A DNA stretch of 64,000 bases, from NCBI GenBank assembly GCA_003439945.1, contig QVRM01005469.1, forward strand, positions 40,994-104,993. The letters run 5' to 3'. The position numbers and the translations under genes are program-made. Below, in pieces: positions 47,930 to 59,768 of the stretch. The notes under the pieces were generated by a model. It was not told the DNA's origin. It saw nothing but the letters and a program-made list of their open reading frames with translations, and made no database searches. How positions within the stretch are numbered: the stretch's first letter is position 1; each line of letters begins with the position of its first letter. The stretch is from Dermanyssus gallinae (lineage: Eukaryota > Arthropoda > Arachnida > Mesostigmata > Dermanyssidae).

Positions 47930-49800
47930 TCCTCCAGGTCAGAGGCTTAGTGGCTTTTGTGGGCCTGTTTTCCCTACCAGGCCAAACCAGGCCATTAATT
48001 TTAATCTAGCGGATTGCTAAAGACACTCTAGTCTCGTTATCCCTGGGTCCGGGAATGTCACAGTTTCATCACTCTAATAAAAAAAACAGTCCGCGTATTC
48101 CGCCTTCTAAGCTCCTACGACCGACCCATCGTCCAGAATGCCGTCAACAACTCGAATATGCCAATTTACGTAGGTCGTTCAATAAAAACGTCGGAAACAG
48201 CAATAAAATCACCTCAATTCCGGATGTACTTTTTTGTTTTACTTCTGTTTCTCGATGTACTTGATTATAGCAGCTCTGCACACTTAGCTCGCCCGACTCT
48301 TCGATTCCTTCGATGCCACTGATCCGACCACACCATCTACTGACTGACATGCCTACTATACCAGTTAATTCATGCATGTTCATTGGGCGATCTTCTATGA
48401 CGATACTATATATATATATATATATGTTAGCACTTTGGAGTGTTACAATTGTCTCCGCATGAACGTGTACTCACGGGTTCTCTAACCCAGGATTAGCCCA
48501 GTTCAACAATGTGCCCCAAACAGATGCTGCGTTTCCTCGTTGAATGTCGAGTGACAGCCTCTGACGATACTATGTTTGTTTTCAACTATTTCTGGTGAGT
48601 TGCCTTAACGAGGCACCTAGGGTGTGCTTCGTCTTTGGTTTATGTTTGGCTACGTTTAAGTTAAATTAGCAAAAATACGGTCGCTAACGTTAACGCAAAA
48701 CCCAGCATCGAATCTGACTTGAACGAATAATTCTACTATTTGAAATAAAGAATATTTAATCACAGTATAAAAGTGGTGTGTTTATGTCTATAATAAGTGC
48801 CATAACATGTTCAGTTCAATTGTGTGTAGCATATAATATAAACGTCGTTTTTGCTTAAAACTTTATCTGTGGTAGCGTTCGAGTGCTACTTCCGCGTCAT
48901 TTCTACACAGAATTTTGTGGCCCCACTTTGTGGGAATTAATTTTAGTTATGTATTGAACGATCTACGCAGAAACATTCCCGAACAACTGAAAGATCTTTT
49001 TCTCTAGATCTTTTAAAGTGTTTCTATTATTGCTCCAATTAATGCGTTTGTTCCGCATTGTTCCGAAGCTTGTCGGCACGTAGTAGCAGAATGCTTTATA
49101 CGTGTTATTTGGTGTAGTTTATATTGCTGCGGTATAGCTTCTGATACCGTCGGAGTCCACCGTTGGCCTATTTTTCCTGATCAATTACTTCTCAAAGGTG
49201 TTCATGCTAAAAACAAGGTGCAGGTCGAACGAGTAATCTTTAACGACGCAACATATCTCCATCCCGTCAGTCTAGATAGATCTTTTCAGGAGGTCGATGG
49301 TGACAAAATTGGCATTGCGCGTCTGTGACTTGAGATTCTATGTTCTCGGAAAAACAAGATGATTTCGATAGGAGTATGTCCTGATATATCACTGACGTCT
49401 AACTCTAGACATATGCATTCATTTTCTCCATATGTTAGACAAGCTTAGTCATCCGGGCCCTATGCATTGGTTCGCGTCATACCCTCTTAGGCAGAACATA
49501 GTCAATTAAGGCTGGAGGCATAGAATAATTCTCGATCCCGCTATTCGCCTTTCGCTAGCTTGCTTCGGGTGTCTTTGTCGAGATTATGCAGAATGTTCTG
49601 CCGAACACGCCGGTATGAGCTTTCGCGCGTTGACTGATTCTCCCGCAAACAAAGAATTTGCACAACTATGTAGAAGAAAACAAGACAGAATGGCTATTTT
49701 TATAAATTGGATCCCCACTCTTAAGATGGAGGCACTTTTTATAGCGGAAGAGGTGAATTGTGATCATAAAATGCCTCAGAGGTGGCAAAGCATATAATCC
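47930..49800. other. no recognised gene; one (TA)n at 48407-48425
   Basis: Only short frames (60-79 codons). A 19-bp TA tract is at 48407-48425. Confidence 0.45.
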
Positions 49801-49807
49801 CGTTATA

Positions 49808-49862
49808 AAACGAAATATGCATACAAAATCAGCCCGCGTGCTTTTGTATGCATATTTTGTTT
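49808..49862. repeat. hairpin, 21-bp arms
   Basis: Arms 49808-49828 and 49842-49862 pair at 20 of 21 positions; the inner 16 (AAATATGCATACAAAA) are perfect. The 13-base loop is TCAGCCCGCGTGC. No gene adjoins it. An inverted duplication, a tiny foldback or a small RNA hairpin are all possible. Confidence 0.9.
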
Positions 49863-51080
49863 GCTTCTACTCTCTCCTTCCGGTCAACCGTATGTGAGTA
49901 TTGCTTTAAGAGAGATCAAATTTCCAAGATATGATGTAGTCAGATTCTGATGGTTGTTTTGAGTGGAGCAAATATTTCCTTTAAAGCGTGTTTATCCAAC
50001 GATATGTATATTCTGAGCACGGCAAACGAGCCTGTTGTCAGACTCTGGTCGGAGATACCTCCCAAACAGTACGGCTTCTGAAGAGGGCAGTTTGAGGTGA
50101 CAGTTAGCAAGAACTATTCAGCCAAACTGAAGCCTTATAACCTTACAAGTAAAAAGCTACCGCCACAAGTTGTACTTGCCGGAAATAGAAGGGGCATGCG
50201 GCACACTCCAAAAGCCTATCGTAGCCTAGAAGGCAGACAAGAACAGAGAAAAGTGAGAAAAGGAAACATAAGGAATAGGCCTGGCAGTATGCCAGGCAAT
50301 ATAGTCGTAAGTAATCCCGTCTTGCAGGGCGTTGCTCAACGAGATTGAAGCATTTGAGTAACGAAGCAGTTTTCACTACATGATGTAGTTGTTGACCTCA
50401 ACGATCCAGAAGCACATCATAGGCAGAAATAGCTCTCATTACCCTGTTGAAGTTCCTTCATCTGACTTGCAAGGGCTTACGAGCAAACTAATTACACGTA
50501 TACGCGAGCATGATCTCTTTGTGCAGGGGACGCATTACACTCAAAGAGAGACACTGTCACACGCCCGTCGTTATTCCCTGCACTGGTCGTCGGACTTCGT
50601 GCATTTAGAAAAGAACGTCACCTCACGGTTGATACTACGCCTATGACGTGGTTTCTTTGAAAATAATCTGGTCTAAGCCCTGTATATAATTTTGGTTTGA
50701 ATCCACCGTGGAAGGCCGAACTCATTTTTGGTCAACCTGTCAAATTAATTTTGCCGCTTACAAAGCAATCAAACCGCCGCCCTATTACGGTATGTGCACA
50801 CATATTTTGTAGACCCGTGGGTAGTATAAATCTTGGTTTGCTAATGATTTCTTATATATATATATATAATGATTATGTTTCAGGTATGCTCAGGACGCCC
50901 TTGTGGGTTGGCTATTAATTGGAAGATTAATCTCTAGTCTAGAATCTGATTCAACCGTCTGTTAAAATCTCTACATAGCTAAGCGGATAAGGTAGATATT
51001 GATTGACTCACAGTAGTAGATATGCAAGGTCTATATACTCATTAATAATTCATCGTGTCGTCATTGATTCGGGCTGCGGA
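49863..51080. other. no recognised gene; one (TA)n at 50852-50869
   Basis: Frames at 50097-50348 (basic, plus) and 50389-50646 are unassigned. A short TA tract lies at 50852-50869. Confidence 0.4.
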
Positions 51081-51089
51081 CAGGGCGAT

Positions 51090-51640
51090 GGCACTGTTGG
51101 ATAGCAATGGGTGAGATGATTATATCGTTAAACTTCAAAAGCTGACCGACAGATCTTTTTCATTCGACTTCCCTCCCGATGACATGGATAATCAGGGCAA
51201 TTAATTGGACAGCCGTCCTGCAAGCGTATAATTAGCAAGCCTGATTGATGAAACCTCCCCGGTTGCTAATAAAGCCATACTTGGAGCCTTTAGTAGTCAA
51301 GAGGTTGGACCTTGGCTACATGCCCTACCCTGTCCGCGAATTGGAACTCTTTTGGACGACAAGACGACGCGCATAAGCGCAGGACTGCGGCTTGGTGTTG
51401 ACCTAGACAGGACTCCGCTATAACATCCACTTTTGATCTGCCGGCGTTCCGTGCGTACTGGAACCCACAGTTCTATCCAGTGACGATGGAAAAGGACCAG
51501 ACGGCTTTACTTTGACTACTATGCTTCCAGGTTAGCAGAGACTAACAAACGCAGAAAATACTTGGCATTGGTTATTTGCACTTGTATTGTCCGTTGGCGT
51601 TCCGGTCAATAGGAGTCCAGGCTAGATCCAGGCCCCCTAA
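51090..51640 (+). pseudogene. C-terminal part of a 'GLQQG/YLDD' type retroelement protein
   Basis: Near 51090, MALLDSNG comes first. SLIDETSPVANKAILGAFSS follows, then GPWLHALPCPRIGTLLDD, with KTTRISAGLRLGVDLD directly after. In another frame near 51450-51530 come VPCVLEPTVLSSDDGKGPDG and then ETNKRRKYLALV. The WLHALP block is also the end of the 4.7-3.3 kb relic. The GPDGxTL stretch recalls the P-D... core of PD-(D/E)XK endonucleases, but that is only a suggestion. The RT core is missing here. It is frameshifted. Confidence 0.6.
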
Positions 51641-51644
51641 CTTA

Positions 51645-52700
51645 AGCTGATTCAGTCCGTAAAGTAGAAGCCTCAACCTTTCTACGGGAGACTCGAGAGT
51701 ATCCATGTAGCATCTATTTGGGGCGCCATCGTTGAACTGGACTAATCCTAATTAGAGGTCCCGTGACTACACGTTCGCGCGGAGACAACTAATTGTCCAC
51801 TTAAATTAAATAAGTGGCATTCATTAATATATATTAATTTGCTTAACACCATCACGCGTGATTAAAATCATTTTTGTTACGTTTTATTTTGTTATACTTT
51901 TCGCTCCCTCCCGTTTCTTTCTTCTGTCTCGCTGCCATTTCATGTAACAACAATGTCGGCATACGGCGCACTCCCATCTCCCTACCGCCATCACCACTCA
52001 CTACGATGCCCTTGACTGACTTGGTTGCCGGACGGGTATAGGCGTGGACGATCTCGTCAGTTTGAGTGGCTCCAATGAAAATAGACACCAGTCATTCATA
52101 CGTGTCCTCTCGCGTAGCCATTGGCTAGATCGATGGAGGTCGTGGGCGACCATTCGACGCCTTGCTGTGTGTGATTGGGCGGCCAAAGGGCCCCCGGGTC
52201 GCGACATAGCGTTTTTTGGTCAACACGCAGACAGATTCTCCTCCGCGAGCCCCCCCCCCCCCCCGCCAGGCGTTGCTGGTTGATCGCAATGTAGCTAACT
52301 CGGTTAGTGCCCATGAGCCCGATTGTTTCGCCGAGAATTAGATTAGGCCACCGCTCTACTCGTAATGCAGTGGAGTGGTTCAGCACGCGATCTATCTTCT
52401 GACGGATCGTTATTGTCACTGAAAAAATAAACAGGCCGTCTCGATTCGAACAACCGACAGCATTTGTTGTACACAACTTACACATGCGCTGCGTATGTAT
52501 GTAAAGAATGTAAGTTTTGGTTGTGTGTTCGTACACAGCAAAAAGTGTGACCTTATTTTTGTTTCGCTTCTCGGCAACAAGCGCATTGTTTTGTCGTGTT
52601 GGTGAATCCCGGTCATCTCTCCAGGTAATGAGAAGTGCTGACGGGGCGCGATGTGCCCAGACGAATCATTGAGTACATTTCCTGGCGGGGGGGGGGTGGG
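51645..52700. other. no recognised gene; C-tract and G-tract
   Basis: Contains C15 at 52250-52264 and G10-T-G5 at 52687-52702. A 146-codon minus-strand frame (52096-52536) is unassigned. Confidence 0.45.
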
Positions 52701-52705
52701 GGTTA

Positions 52706-52890
52706 CAAGTGACGATAACGTACAAGGTCAGCTGAACCTATGAGATTGACGTGCCTGCCGGACGGTTTATGAACGGTCAAGCACGAGCACTATGTGAAAT
52801 TGGTGTGAAGCATGGGATAGGCCATCAAAGGTGGGGTATAGGTTATCAAAAAGTTCCGGCCCAACATTATCGCTCTGTGCAGAGAATGCA
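52706..52890. repeat. dispersed direct repeat, copy 1
   Basis: Matches 54587-54775 in the same orientation. Shared words are AAGTGACGA, ACGTACAA, ATTGACGT, CCGGACGGTTT, ACACTATGT-like, GGGATAGGC-type, GGTGG.TATAGGTTA, CAAAA and CCCGGCCC-like. Identity is moderate. It is an unclassified repeat. Confidence 0.7.
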
Positions 52891-52894
52891 CAAT

Positions 52895-53470
52895 AAAAGC
52901 AGAGGCGCCTATGTTGGACAAGTTAGTGGCATACCAGCTAACACTGGCAGAGGAGGAACAGCTGCAGAAGGCACTCCAAACAGAACAGCACCTAGAACTT
53001 AACACTGCTAAAACTTGCTTACGCACTAAAATCGCAACTGGAAGACTACTGGTCAGTGGGGCTGTAAGCATGACGGAAGTTGAAACGGGCGGAAACACTA
53101 AGCTAAAACAACTTCTCGATATAATCGAAGTTGCATTGTTGCTATGGCCGACACATCGCTAGCATCACGGGGTGAGCATTTCGGTGGAGTGTGAACCTTC
53201 AAAGACTGAAAAAAGCGCACGGTTGGCCGCAACTGTCGCTAATTGTTGCAGGCAATAAGCCCATTTCTGGATGGCAACGCGGATCTCGAGAGCGTGCACG
53301 TTGGTATTATGGCTTATAAAAAGTTGGTGCGAAGTATCGTGGATTGTGCTCCACTGGTAGTAGTCGCAAAAATGTATAAAGCAAGGACGTATCACGACGC
53401 CAATGAAGCGACTAAAATATTCAAATTAAAACGTATCCTGCAAGGTGCACGATTATCAAATAACTAAGAA
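52895..53470 (+). pseudogene. possible R1-like LINE fragment
   Basis: Frame 52911-53162 has LDKLVAYQLTLAEEEQLQKA, then LELNTAKT. Near 53195-53440, KSARLAATVANCC, then GIMAYKKLVRSIVDCAPLVV with VAKMYKART after it, resembles the R1 sense AKLA....MPN......LL.SVVDS.LLYGAPVW. No catalytic motif is present. This is an inference from pattern only. Confidence 0.35.
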
Positions 53471-53542
53471 CCCAGATCACAACCCAAATAAAGTCACTAC
53501 TCTATAAGAATGAGGAGATGAATCGTCACTATTAGAAATCAC

Positions 53543-53548
<6 letters not shown>

Positions 53549-53578
<30 letters not shown>
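53549..53578. repeat. (TA)n microsatellite
   Basis: TA tract of 30 bp downstream of the possible LINE fragment. Confidence 0.9.
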
Positions 53579-53580
<2 letters not shown>

Positions 53581-53901
53581 TGTTTCTTTTGTTTTTTTTT
53601 GTGAGTCAGTGAGCGTTATTAACCGATTGTTGGTTTACAATATTGCTCGTACAGAAGGAGCACACATTAACATAGACGTTTATTTATCACAGTTCTAAAA
53701 TTCGAGTCAACAGAATTGCTTTTTGGCATTGTTCGAGGTGCCACAGTTGCACTGTGCCCCGCACAGTTTGCACAAGCACAACGAACAAAATTCACAAAAC
53801 TTTTCTCGAATTTCAGGTCTTCATGTGGTAGCCATGCACAGCAAATCGTGCGATTAGTGCGTATTTATTCTCATAATTGCAGCGCTTCCACGAAGTACAC
53901 G

Positions 53902-54390
53902 TTATTGCGTATATTGTGTTTCATAAAAGAGCGGGTCAATGTATGCCATCTTATTCTGCCATTCAAACATGTTCTCGCTGCCGTTCTCGGTAAAACTTAC
54001 TCGGTACTTTTTGTAAATCCTTAACAAATAGCTGAGACGACGGCAGAATAATCTGTTGAGACTAGTGCACTGTAAACTCTTAGCGCCTTCTCCATAAAAC
54101 GAGATTTGGTCAAGCGCCTTAAAGCTTAACTTCAATCAAAGAGGGCCATATTACCTGTATACCGTAAGCAGTGGGCGTAATCTTCAGGTTGAAGCGATTA
54201 ACGACAACGTCCATTGATAGGTTATGAGATTCTCGGATACTATGAAAGGATTGAAGTCCTTTCCAAATTATTTCGTTAATGTGCTTCGAGAAATTCGTAC
54301 CTCGAGACAAAAACATGTGTCTCCTAGGTAGGTGAAGTGTGAGACAAATTCTAGATAGATTATATAACCAAGCAAAGTTTGTCAATTCTC
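53902..54390 (-). pseudogene. LINE C-terminal fragment, minus strand
   Basis: The minus-strand frame 54119-54385 has FAWLYNLSRICLTLHLPRR and VVNRFNLKITPTAYGIQVIW. The second frame (53902-54135) continues with KALDQISFYGEGAKSLQC. The block LK.TP.A.YGIQVIW is what precedes the HLWQLE..K..FL segment in the LINEs at 36160 and 57115. Hence this is probably a related 3' part, shifted in frame. Confidence 0.5.
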
Positions 54391-54586
54391 GCCAGCTTTC
54401 CTCTACGTCTAAACTTCAATGCCTTTGTTTTTCTTACGTTTACCTCCAATTTGTTCCGGTAGACGTAATGCTCATCTCCAGAAGGCGTTTACGGCGTTTA
54501 GGCCCACGGCAACGATGTCTCGCCGGCGGGCATCCGTTTGGCTTTATATTGGCCTGCTTGTAGACGCATGGTTTGCTAGTTGCGCA

Positions 54587-54775
54587 AATCAAGTGACGAG
54601 AGCGTACAACTGTAACTCTACCTACACTATTGACGTACCCGGACGGTTTGCAAACGTAAGTTAAGTATAAACACTATGTCAAGTGTGATGATGTGAACTA
54701 GGAGATGGGCTATAAAAGTGGTGGATAGGTTACCAAAAGTCCCGGCCCTAGTAGTTTATTGTGGCCTCTAGCACA
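54587..54775. repeat. dispersed direct repeat, copy 2
   Basis: Counterpart of 52706-52890, about 1.88 kb downstream. Confidence 0.7.
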
Positions 54776-54779
54776 AGTC

Positions 54780-55180
54780 GACTTACAGCGACAGATTAAC
54801 ACGGATAAACCGCAATGGTGCTGGTGTTTTGCTCTTCAGTTCGTTTTGACTGTAATTTTTCGGTTTCTTATGTTCTTATTGCTTGTAGCTCAGTTTCCCG
54901 CCGTAACGGGTACGCGTTACTCTTTCGTATGGGTGCTGTTTATTTTGTAATTAACGTTGATATTGCCAGCTTTGGTTTTGTAGTGACAGTTTTCAGCTCT
55001 TTCACTCTTCCTCGGCACCCGGTAGCAGGCCATCAAAATTGCAAGGTTGCTTACGGCGGTTTAAGTATAACGCCTTGAACCCTTTGCTGCATAACATTTA
55101 TTAACGCTATGTTGGATCGGCGGAATTGCCTTCCGTCCAGTCTCATCTTTGCAATCCTTGGCCACCCGGCCAATCATCGG
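54780..55180. other. no recognised feature
   Basis: Two overlapping hydrophobic frames (54759-54950 and 54815-55078) reflect T-rich composition. Confidence 0.45.
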
Positions 55181-55182
55181 GT

Positions 55183-55226
55183 ACGATTCGGTAACCCTGC
55201 AATAACCTGTGACACCTTCAGTTACT

Positions 55227-55277
<51 letters not shown>

Positions 55278-55405
55278 GTGTTTTTTCACATAATCAGATT
55301 AGAATCACCGACGATTCGGTAACCCTGCAATAAAGCCGTGACACCTTCAGTTACTATGTATATATATATATATATATAATGTGTTTTTTTACATAATCAG
55401 ATTAG
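55183..55405. repeat. tandem repeat built around (TA)n, two copies
   Basis: Units start at 55183 and 55311 (128-bp period). Both have ACGATTCGGTAACCCTGCAA, a short stretch ending GTGACACCTTCAGTTACTAT, a (TA)n (55226-55275 and 55359-55379), then AATGTGTTTTTT, CATAATCAGATTAG. The TA tract differs in length, while the rest is nearly identical. A partial third copy is at 58437. Confidence 0.93.
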
Positions 55406-55409
55406 CCCC

Positions 55410-56185
55410 ATGAAACCACTTTCCGAGAGCAGCGAGCCAGCCTAGCACCACGGCCGCATTTACACGTTGCACTTCAATTGATATTCTCTGTAGCAACCCT
55501 CACTTGCCGCTTTTCCTCATTCTCTTAAAATCTTACTGTGGATTCGCCTATAGTTCCAAATGTTTCTATCGCATCGGACTGTGCTATAAATGTTGCCTCC
55601 AACTTGAGGTACTTCAGACTCTTTCGCTGCTCCGCTAAATTGGCAACAGCGCGTGCTGTTCTCGAAGCTCGACTCCTGTTAGACGGCGTCCGCCCGCGTG
55701 TACCACACGGTTGCGTCCACACAAGGGCCTTTCCGGACGATCCCGGCACCTGAGTCATCGTGTCTGGCCGCAGGGCTGCAGTCCACTGCCAGTCCTACTG
55801 GCTCCTTTCTACAAAGCACGTTAGCGAATTGCAATGCCTTTGAAGTCACGTCGTTGAGGGCGGCTGGGCGCGAGTGTCTTCCGCACCTCCTCTAACAGCT
55901 GAGGCCATGCTTGCCCGTCGGCATCACCAGTGTGTTGCAAAGCAGGCAAGTATGAAGCGTACATACGGCCACCCCTAACCGCAGGTCAGCAACATTGCGG
56001 AGTTTTGTATTGTCCAGCATCGTTCCCAGCTGTGGCGAGGAGATCGCCTGAAGTAATTTAGAATGCTCCATTCTTTAAACGCTGCTAGTAGGCGTGTCCT
56101 GCCATCAGTGCATCGGTCGTGCTGTCTAGGAACTTCTTTAAAGCAGCTTTGACTCAGACGTAGTCCAGGGCAGACTTGCGTGTGT
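55410..56185. other. no recognised gene
   Basis: Frames 55538-55753, 55525-55758 and 55698-55895 overlap on both strands. None could be assigned. Confidence 0.4.
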
Positions 56186-56194
56186 CATCAAGAA

Positions 56195-57765
56195 TCACAC
56201 ACTGACAGGCGGCAACTCCATAAGCCGTTCTAGGAATGGCTTGGCGTTTGGAAAAGATATCGATAAGTTCATTTTGGAGGGGCAGTGATTGAAGCCAAAA
56301 ATGCGATCTGGGCTACTTCCGTCGCACGTCGGATTCCTAGACCACAGGCTGAAGTAGGAATGGTAGCTTGGTCCCAACTTACTCCATTCACATTCGGGTT
56401 TAACAATTGCTTCACACACTATCTTAGCTTATTGTCAAAACTTTGTAGAATGCTTCTCTGGGCAGACGCGTCCATGTTCCTGCACCAAAGTAGGGAAGCG
56501 TCTTGACAACAACATGATTATTTCGCTGCTTACTTGAACCCTGATAGACTACAGCACGGTTCCGTTGATGAGGCAACAGCTGAGGTCACCAGCGTCTTTA
56601 TAAACTCAGCTTCTAAATCACCATCGCTTCTAAACATGCGGCGCTCTTTGCGCTGGCACGATAAGGACTGCTTTGCGCTGAGGCAAGTTCTACTAAAAGT
56701 CCTTCATCAATCGTTCTATGACCTAGCTGCGGCGGCTATTTACTCAGTCACAACACAGCATTTTCGAAAACTCTAAGACTTCAAGAAGCTTTCGTTTATC
56801 GACCAACAGCAACGCCTTATACTAAAACCAGAACAAGAACCTGACCTCTGATCAGACAACTGATTATCCGCAAGGCGACAATCTCAGCCCATTGTTATGT
56901 ATAACGTTACCCAGAGAACTGCTACGCATCTTAAAGAGCGACACTCAACAGTCATGATCCTGCTCTATGCAAATGACCTGGTAATATTCAGCAGAATCCA
57001 TAACCCTGCAGATGACCTTGTAATATTCCATAGCATCCGCCCAAGAACGTGCAGTTTGTAGAAAACGTTTGCAATCTCGGGGTAATTTTCCTGTCTCGCG
57101 GTATAATCTTTTCACAACATGTAACTGATCGTTGTAGAACAGCGTTTATAGCGGCAGGTGGTCTCAGAAACCGATGACAGTTTTCCGTTCAAACGGCCAT
57201 AACATTATCTACACTCAAAGAGATATCCGTAGCTGCCTACGATATCCAAATACCATGGAAGCATTTTAACACTTCGCATTTATGGCAGTTGGAGAGGTGA
57301 AGCCAGCTTTCTTAAAGCGGGCACTTGGCCTTCCGTCGAATTCGCGCAACAGATTAGTATACATGCGTGTGGGCTCAATATCATTTATCGATGAACTCGT
57401 AGACTACTTTAATAAATCCTGAAACGTTTCGGCACGAGTATTCTCAAAAAAAATGTCTCTAATTCCTAGTAAATGTATTTATCGCCCAGCTATGACTAAC
57501 CGAGCCTGAAAGAAGTTTCTCCGCTTATGTCGTCACCTCACCACTCGCTACAGTGTTCCCTGACTTTTTAATCTATTACGACGGCCTGCTGGGTTTCATG
57601 AACCCAGAGAGGATGATCTCTGTATCACCTATTGGACTGTACGGAATTCGTGTCGCTCGCTCAGTTCCAGCGAGAATACTCATACGCCATGTTTACCATG
57701 CTTGCCCTACATATTATGTTCATATTTCCATATCAAATTAGGGTGCATTTAAAATAAATAAATTA
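56195..57765 (+). mobile_element. decayed LINE, linker to 3' end
   Basis: The frame at 56534 carries VDEATAEVTSVFINSASKS and LRWHDKDCFALRQVLLKVL, matching the stretch between endonuclease and RT. RT motifs A and B are missing. Motif C survives as LLYANDLVIFS (YAND codons at 56966-56977, one Asp changed to Asn). A small local duplication (ATGACCT.GTAATATTC, at 56972 and 57012) follows it. From 57115 the sequence matches the 36160-36870 copy, with HLWQLERVKPAFLKRALG and SNSRNRLVYM across frames, down to an AAATAAATAAATT tail near 57755. Many stops are present, so it is inert. Confidence 0.82.
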
Positions 57766-57769
57766 ATGA

Positions 57770-58075
57770 TTTTTGGTGCTGACAGGCTAGTTCTTATCAA
57801 AAATAGTGCGGGTTAAGTGTATGCGCATCCAAAGACTCCAATCTCGAGCACTAGAGGTCCAATACTTGCATGTCCTGTTCAAGCCGAGTTTTGCGGAGGG
57901 CGTTGTGAGGGGAGCTTAATGTTTTCATTTTTTTTTTCTTCATGTTTTCATGTTTTTGCTTGATGACAAAAGGTAGGCCTTGAATCCGGCGCAATCACTC
58001 GCCAGGAGAGATATAGTCGGATGACAAGACGTACGGCTTACATTTTAAAGCAACAAGTTGTAGTCCAGAGGTAAC
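57770..58075. other. no recognised feature
   Basis: Includes a T-run near 57929. No gene seen. Confidence 0.5.
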
Positions 58076-58079
58076 ACAG

Positions 58080-58436
58080 AAATTGTAATTTTTTCCGCAT
58101 CACCAAGGGCAAAATCAAGAGTATCACCAGCCGTTCGATCGTCTACAAACCGCGGCTTCAATTCCAACTCCAGAGCGGAAAGTGCTTGATATAACGCCAG
58201 GCAGAAAAGGGCCGGGCCGCAAAGATTCCCTTGCTGTAGCCCACATTGGAAAAGTACGATTTCTTCTCTCTCAACGAGATTGGAGGGGCTTCTGTACGTC
58301 TGGTAGACTGTCGGATCGTGGCAAAGTACACTGCTAGAAAGTTTGACCTGACAGCTTTAAGAAGCACGTCTGTTTTCAAGGAAAAAGCCATCCGGCTAAT
58401 TTTCTGGACAGTAAAAATAGTAGGGCTGATTTAATC
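58080..58436 (-). pseudogene. reverse transcriptase fragment ('GLQQG' type)
   Basis: The minus-strand frame 58158-58391 has LLKAVRSNFLAVYFATIRQS, the segment before motif B. After a shift comes FQCGLQQGNLCGPALFCLAL (motif B, near 58230), YQALSALELELKPR, and then FVDDRTAGDTLDF, whose VDD stands at motif C (FVDD codons 58138-58149). It is the same RT type as at 4.7-3.3 kb but with both Asp residues kept. It is truncated at both sides. Confidence 0.78.
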
Positions 58437-58479
58437 ATTCGGTAACCCTGCAATGGATCCGTGACACGTTCAGTCACCA

Positions 58480-58542
<63 letters not shown>

Positions 58543-58553
58543 TATATATATAT
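58437..58553. repeat. partial copy of the 128-bp unit plus (TA)n
   Basis: ATTCGGTAACCCTGCAATGG, CCGTGACACGTTCAGTCACC matches the start of the tandem unit at 55183 and 55311. It is again followed by a long (TA)n (58482-58538, with a further run to 58553). Confidence 0.88.
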
Positions 58554-58559
58554 CACATG

Positions 58560-59195
58560 GCAGAAAGCTACTTTTATCATTTGTAACGTAACCTGTACAT
58601 ACATTGTATAAAAACTTGCCACCTCATGTCAGTTGCCAAATATCTACCACACGTTGGGGCCCTGTGCGTCCATTTGGCCAGTCGCCATCCAAACAAGCCA
58701 TTAGTCAGGCCTATAAGGTTTGTTTTGCTATGCCAGATGCAAAATACTCGGAGGAGAATTGCTCCTCCTTAAATGCGGGTTTCTCTCTCTCTCCCAGTCT
58801 CTGTTGGCTTCTACGGCTAAAAATAATTTACTACATAAAACACGACTCGCTGAGTAAACAAGGTTTTATCTGTCAAGAGTAGAACTGCAGGCAACTGCAG
58901 CCAAACCAACGACAGCTGGTTGCTACCCACGCTGACGATCAGCAGTAGGTCGTAGTGTTTCGAAAAGTAGTTCTTTACGTGCTTGCTTGTAGAAAAGCGG
59001 TTGGTGATCTCTTAACTCTCATGAGCTTTTACATATTTAGCGTTGTCACGTTCGGTGTCTCACAGACAGCAGTTGCGCAGCTGCTATCCAGTGGCAGAGG
59101 CGTCCACTCACAATGTGTGCCTAGGCGTTAGGCAATCACGTACGCGTCTTCTCTTCGGGAAACGCCCCCTTATCTCCTCCTGCACATCCATCCTC
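58560..59195. other. no recognised gene
   Basis: A 92-codon plus-strand frame at 58604-58882 is unassigned. Confidence 0.4.
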
Positions 59196-59199
59196 TACT

Positions 59200-59700
59200 C
59201 TAGTGACGGGAGAAACAAATTTTGATTTGAGATGTGGTCAAGATGTGGTCCATTGGTTCGCTACAATTACAATGCAACCACGAACCAAAGCGACTCCCGG
59301 AGTTTGTCAACTTCTCTGCTGTACCTTGGGCTTTGGTTCTAATACACGTAAACGATTTGCCCTGCTCACATCGACGAGAGTGCGGACATCTAGCATCTCT
59401 TTATGAAGTGGTCAGCGGTTCCCGGCGATCGTCCGTCTCAACAGCAGTGAGGCTCATCTATATCAAGAACTCCAACGGTTGTGTGAGCGATCTTAACAGA
59501 GTATGGGCACAGCAGGTAAACTTTAGTTTGCTCGAAAAGTATTTTACAATACACATGAAGCGGGTATTCTAATTGCCAAGAAGGGAAAAATCCGCTTCAT
59601 GTATCTTATGTACCGATCGTGACAATAATCCGAATGAGGCGAGAATGCCGCGGACAGTACCATGCGGGCGCTGTACCTTGTAAATGTAATAAAGTTGAAC
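59200..59700 (+). pseudogene. LINE reverse transcriptase fragment
   Basis: Across frames it reads as the motif-B-to-C interval: VPWALVLIHVNDLPCSH (compare GPVLFLI.VNDLP), STAVRLI...IKNSN at the place of motif C, then CVSDLNRVWAQQVNFSL, matching the stretch after motif C (LQ.DLNRV..W...W...FN). The catalytic FADD is lost. An AATAAA lies near 59687 and a (TA)n follows at 59730. Confidence 0.6.
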
Positions 59701-59727
59701 AAGTCTAGCTGAAGGCTGGAGACCTGG

Positions 59728-59729
<2 letters not shown>

Positions 59730-59764
<35 letters not shown>
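59730..59764. repeat. (TA)n microsatellite
   Basis: TA tract of 35 bp about 30 bp after the end of the RT fragment's region. Confidence 0.92.
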
Positions 59765-59768
<4 letters not shown>

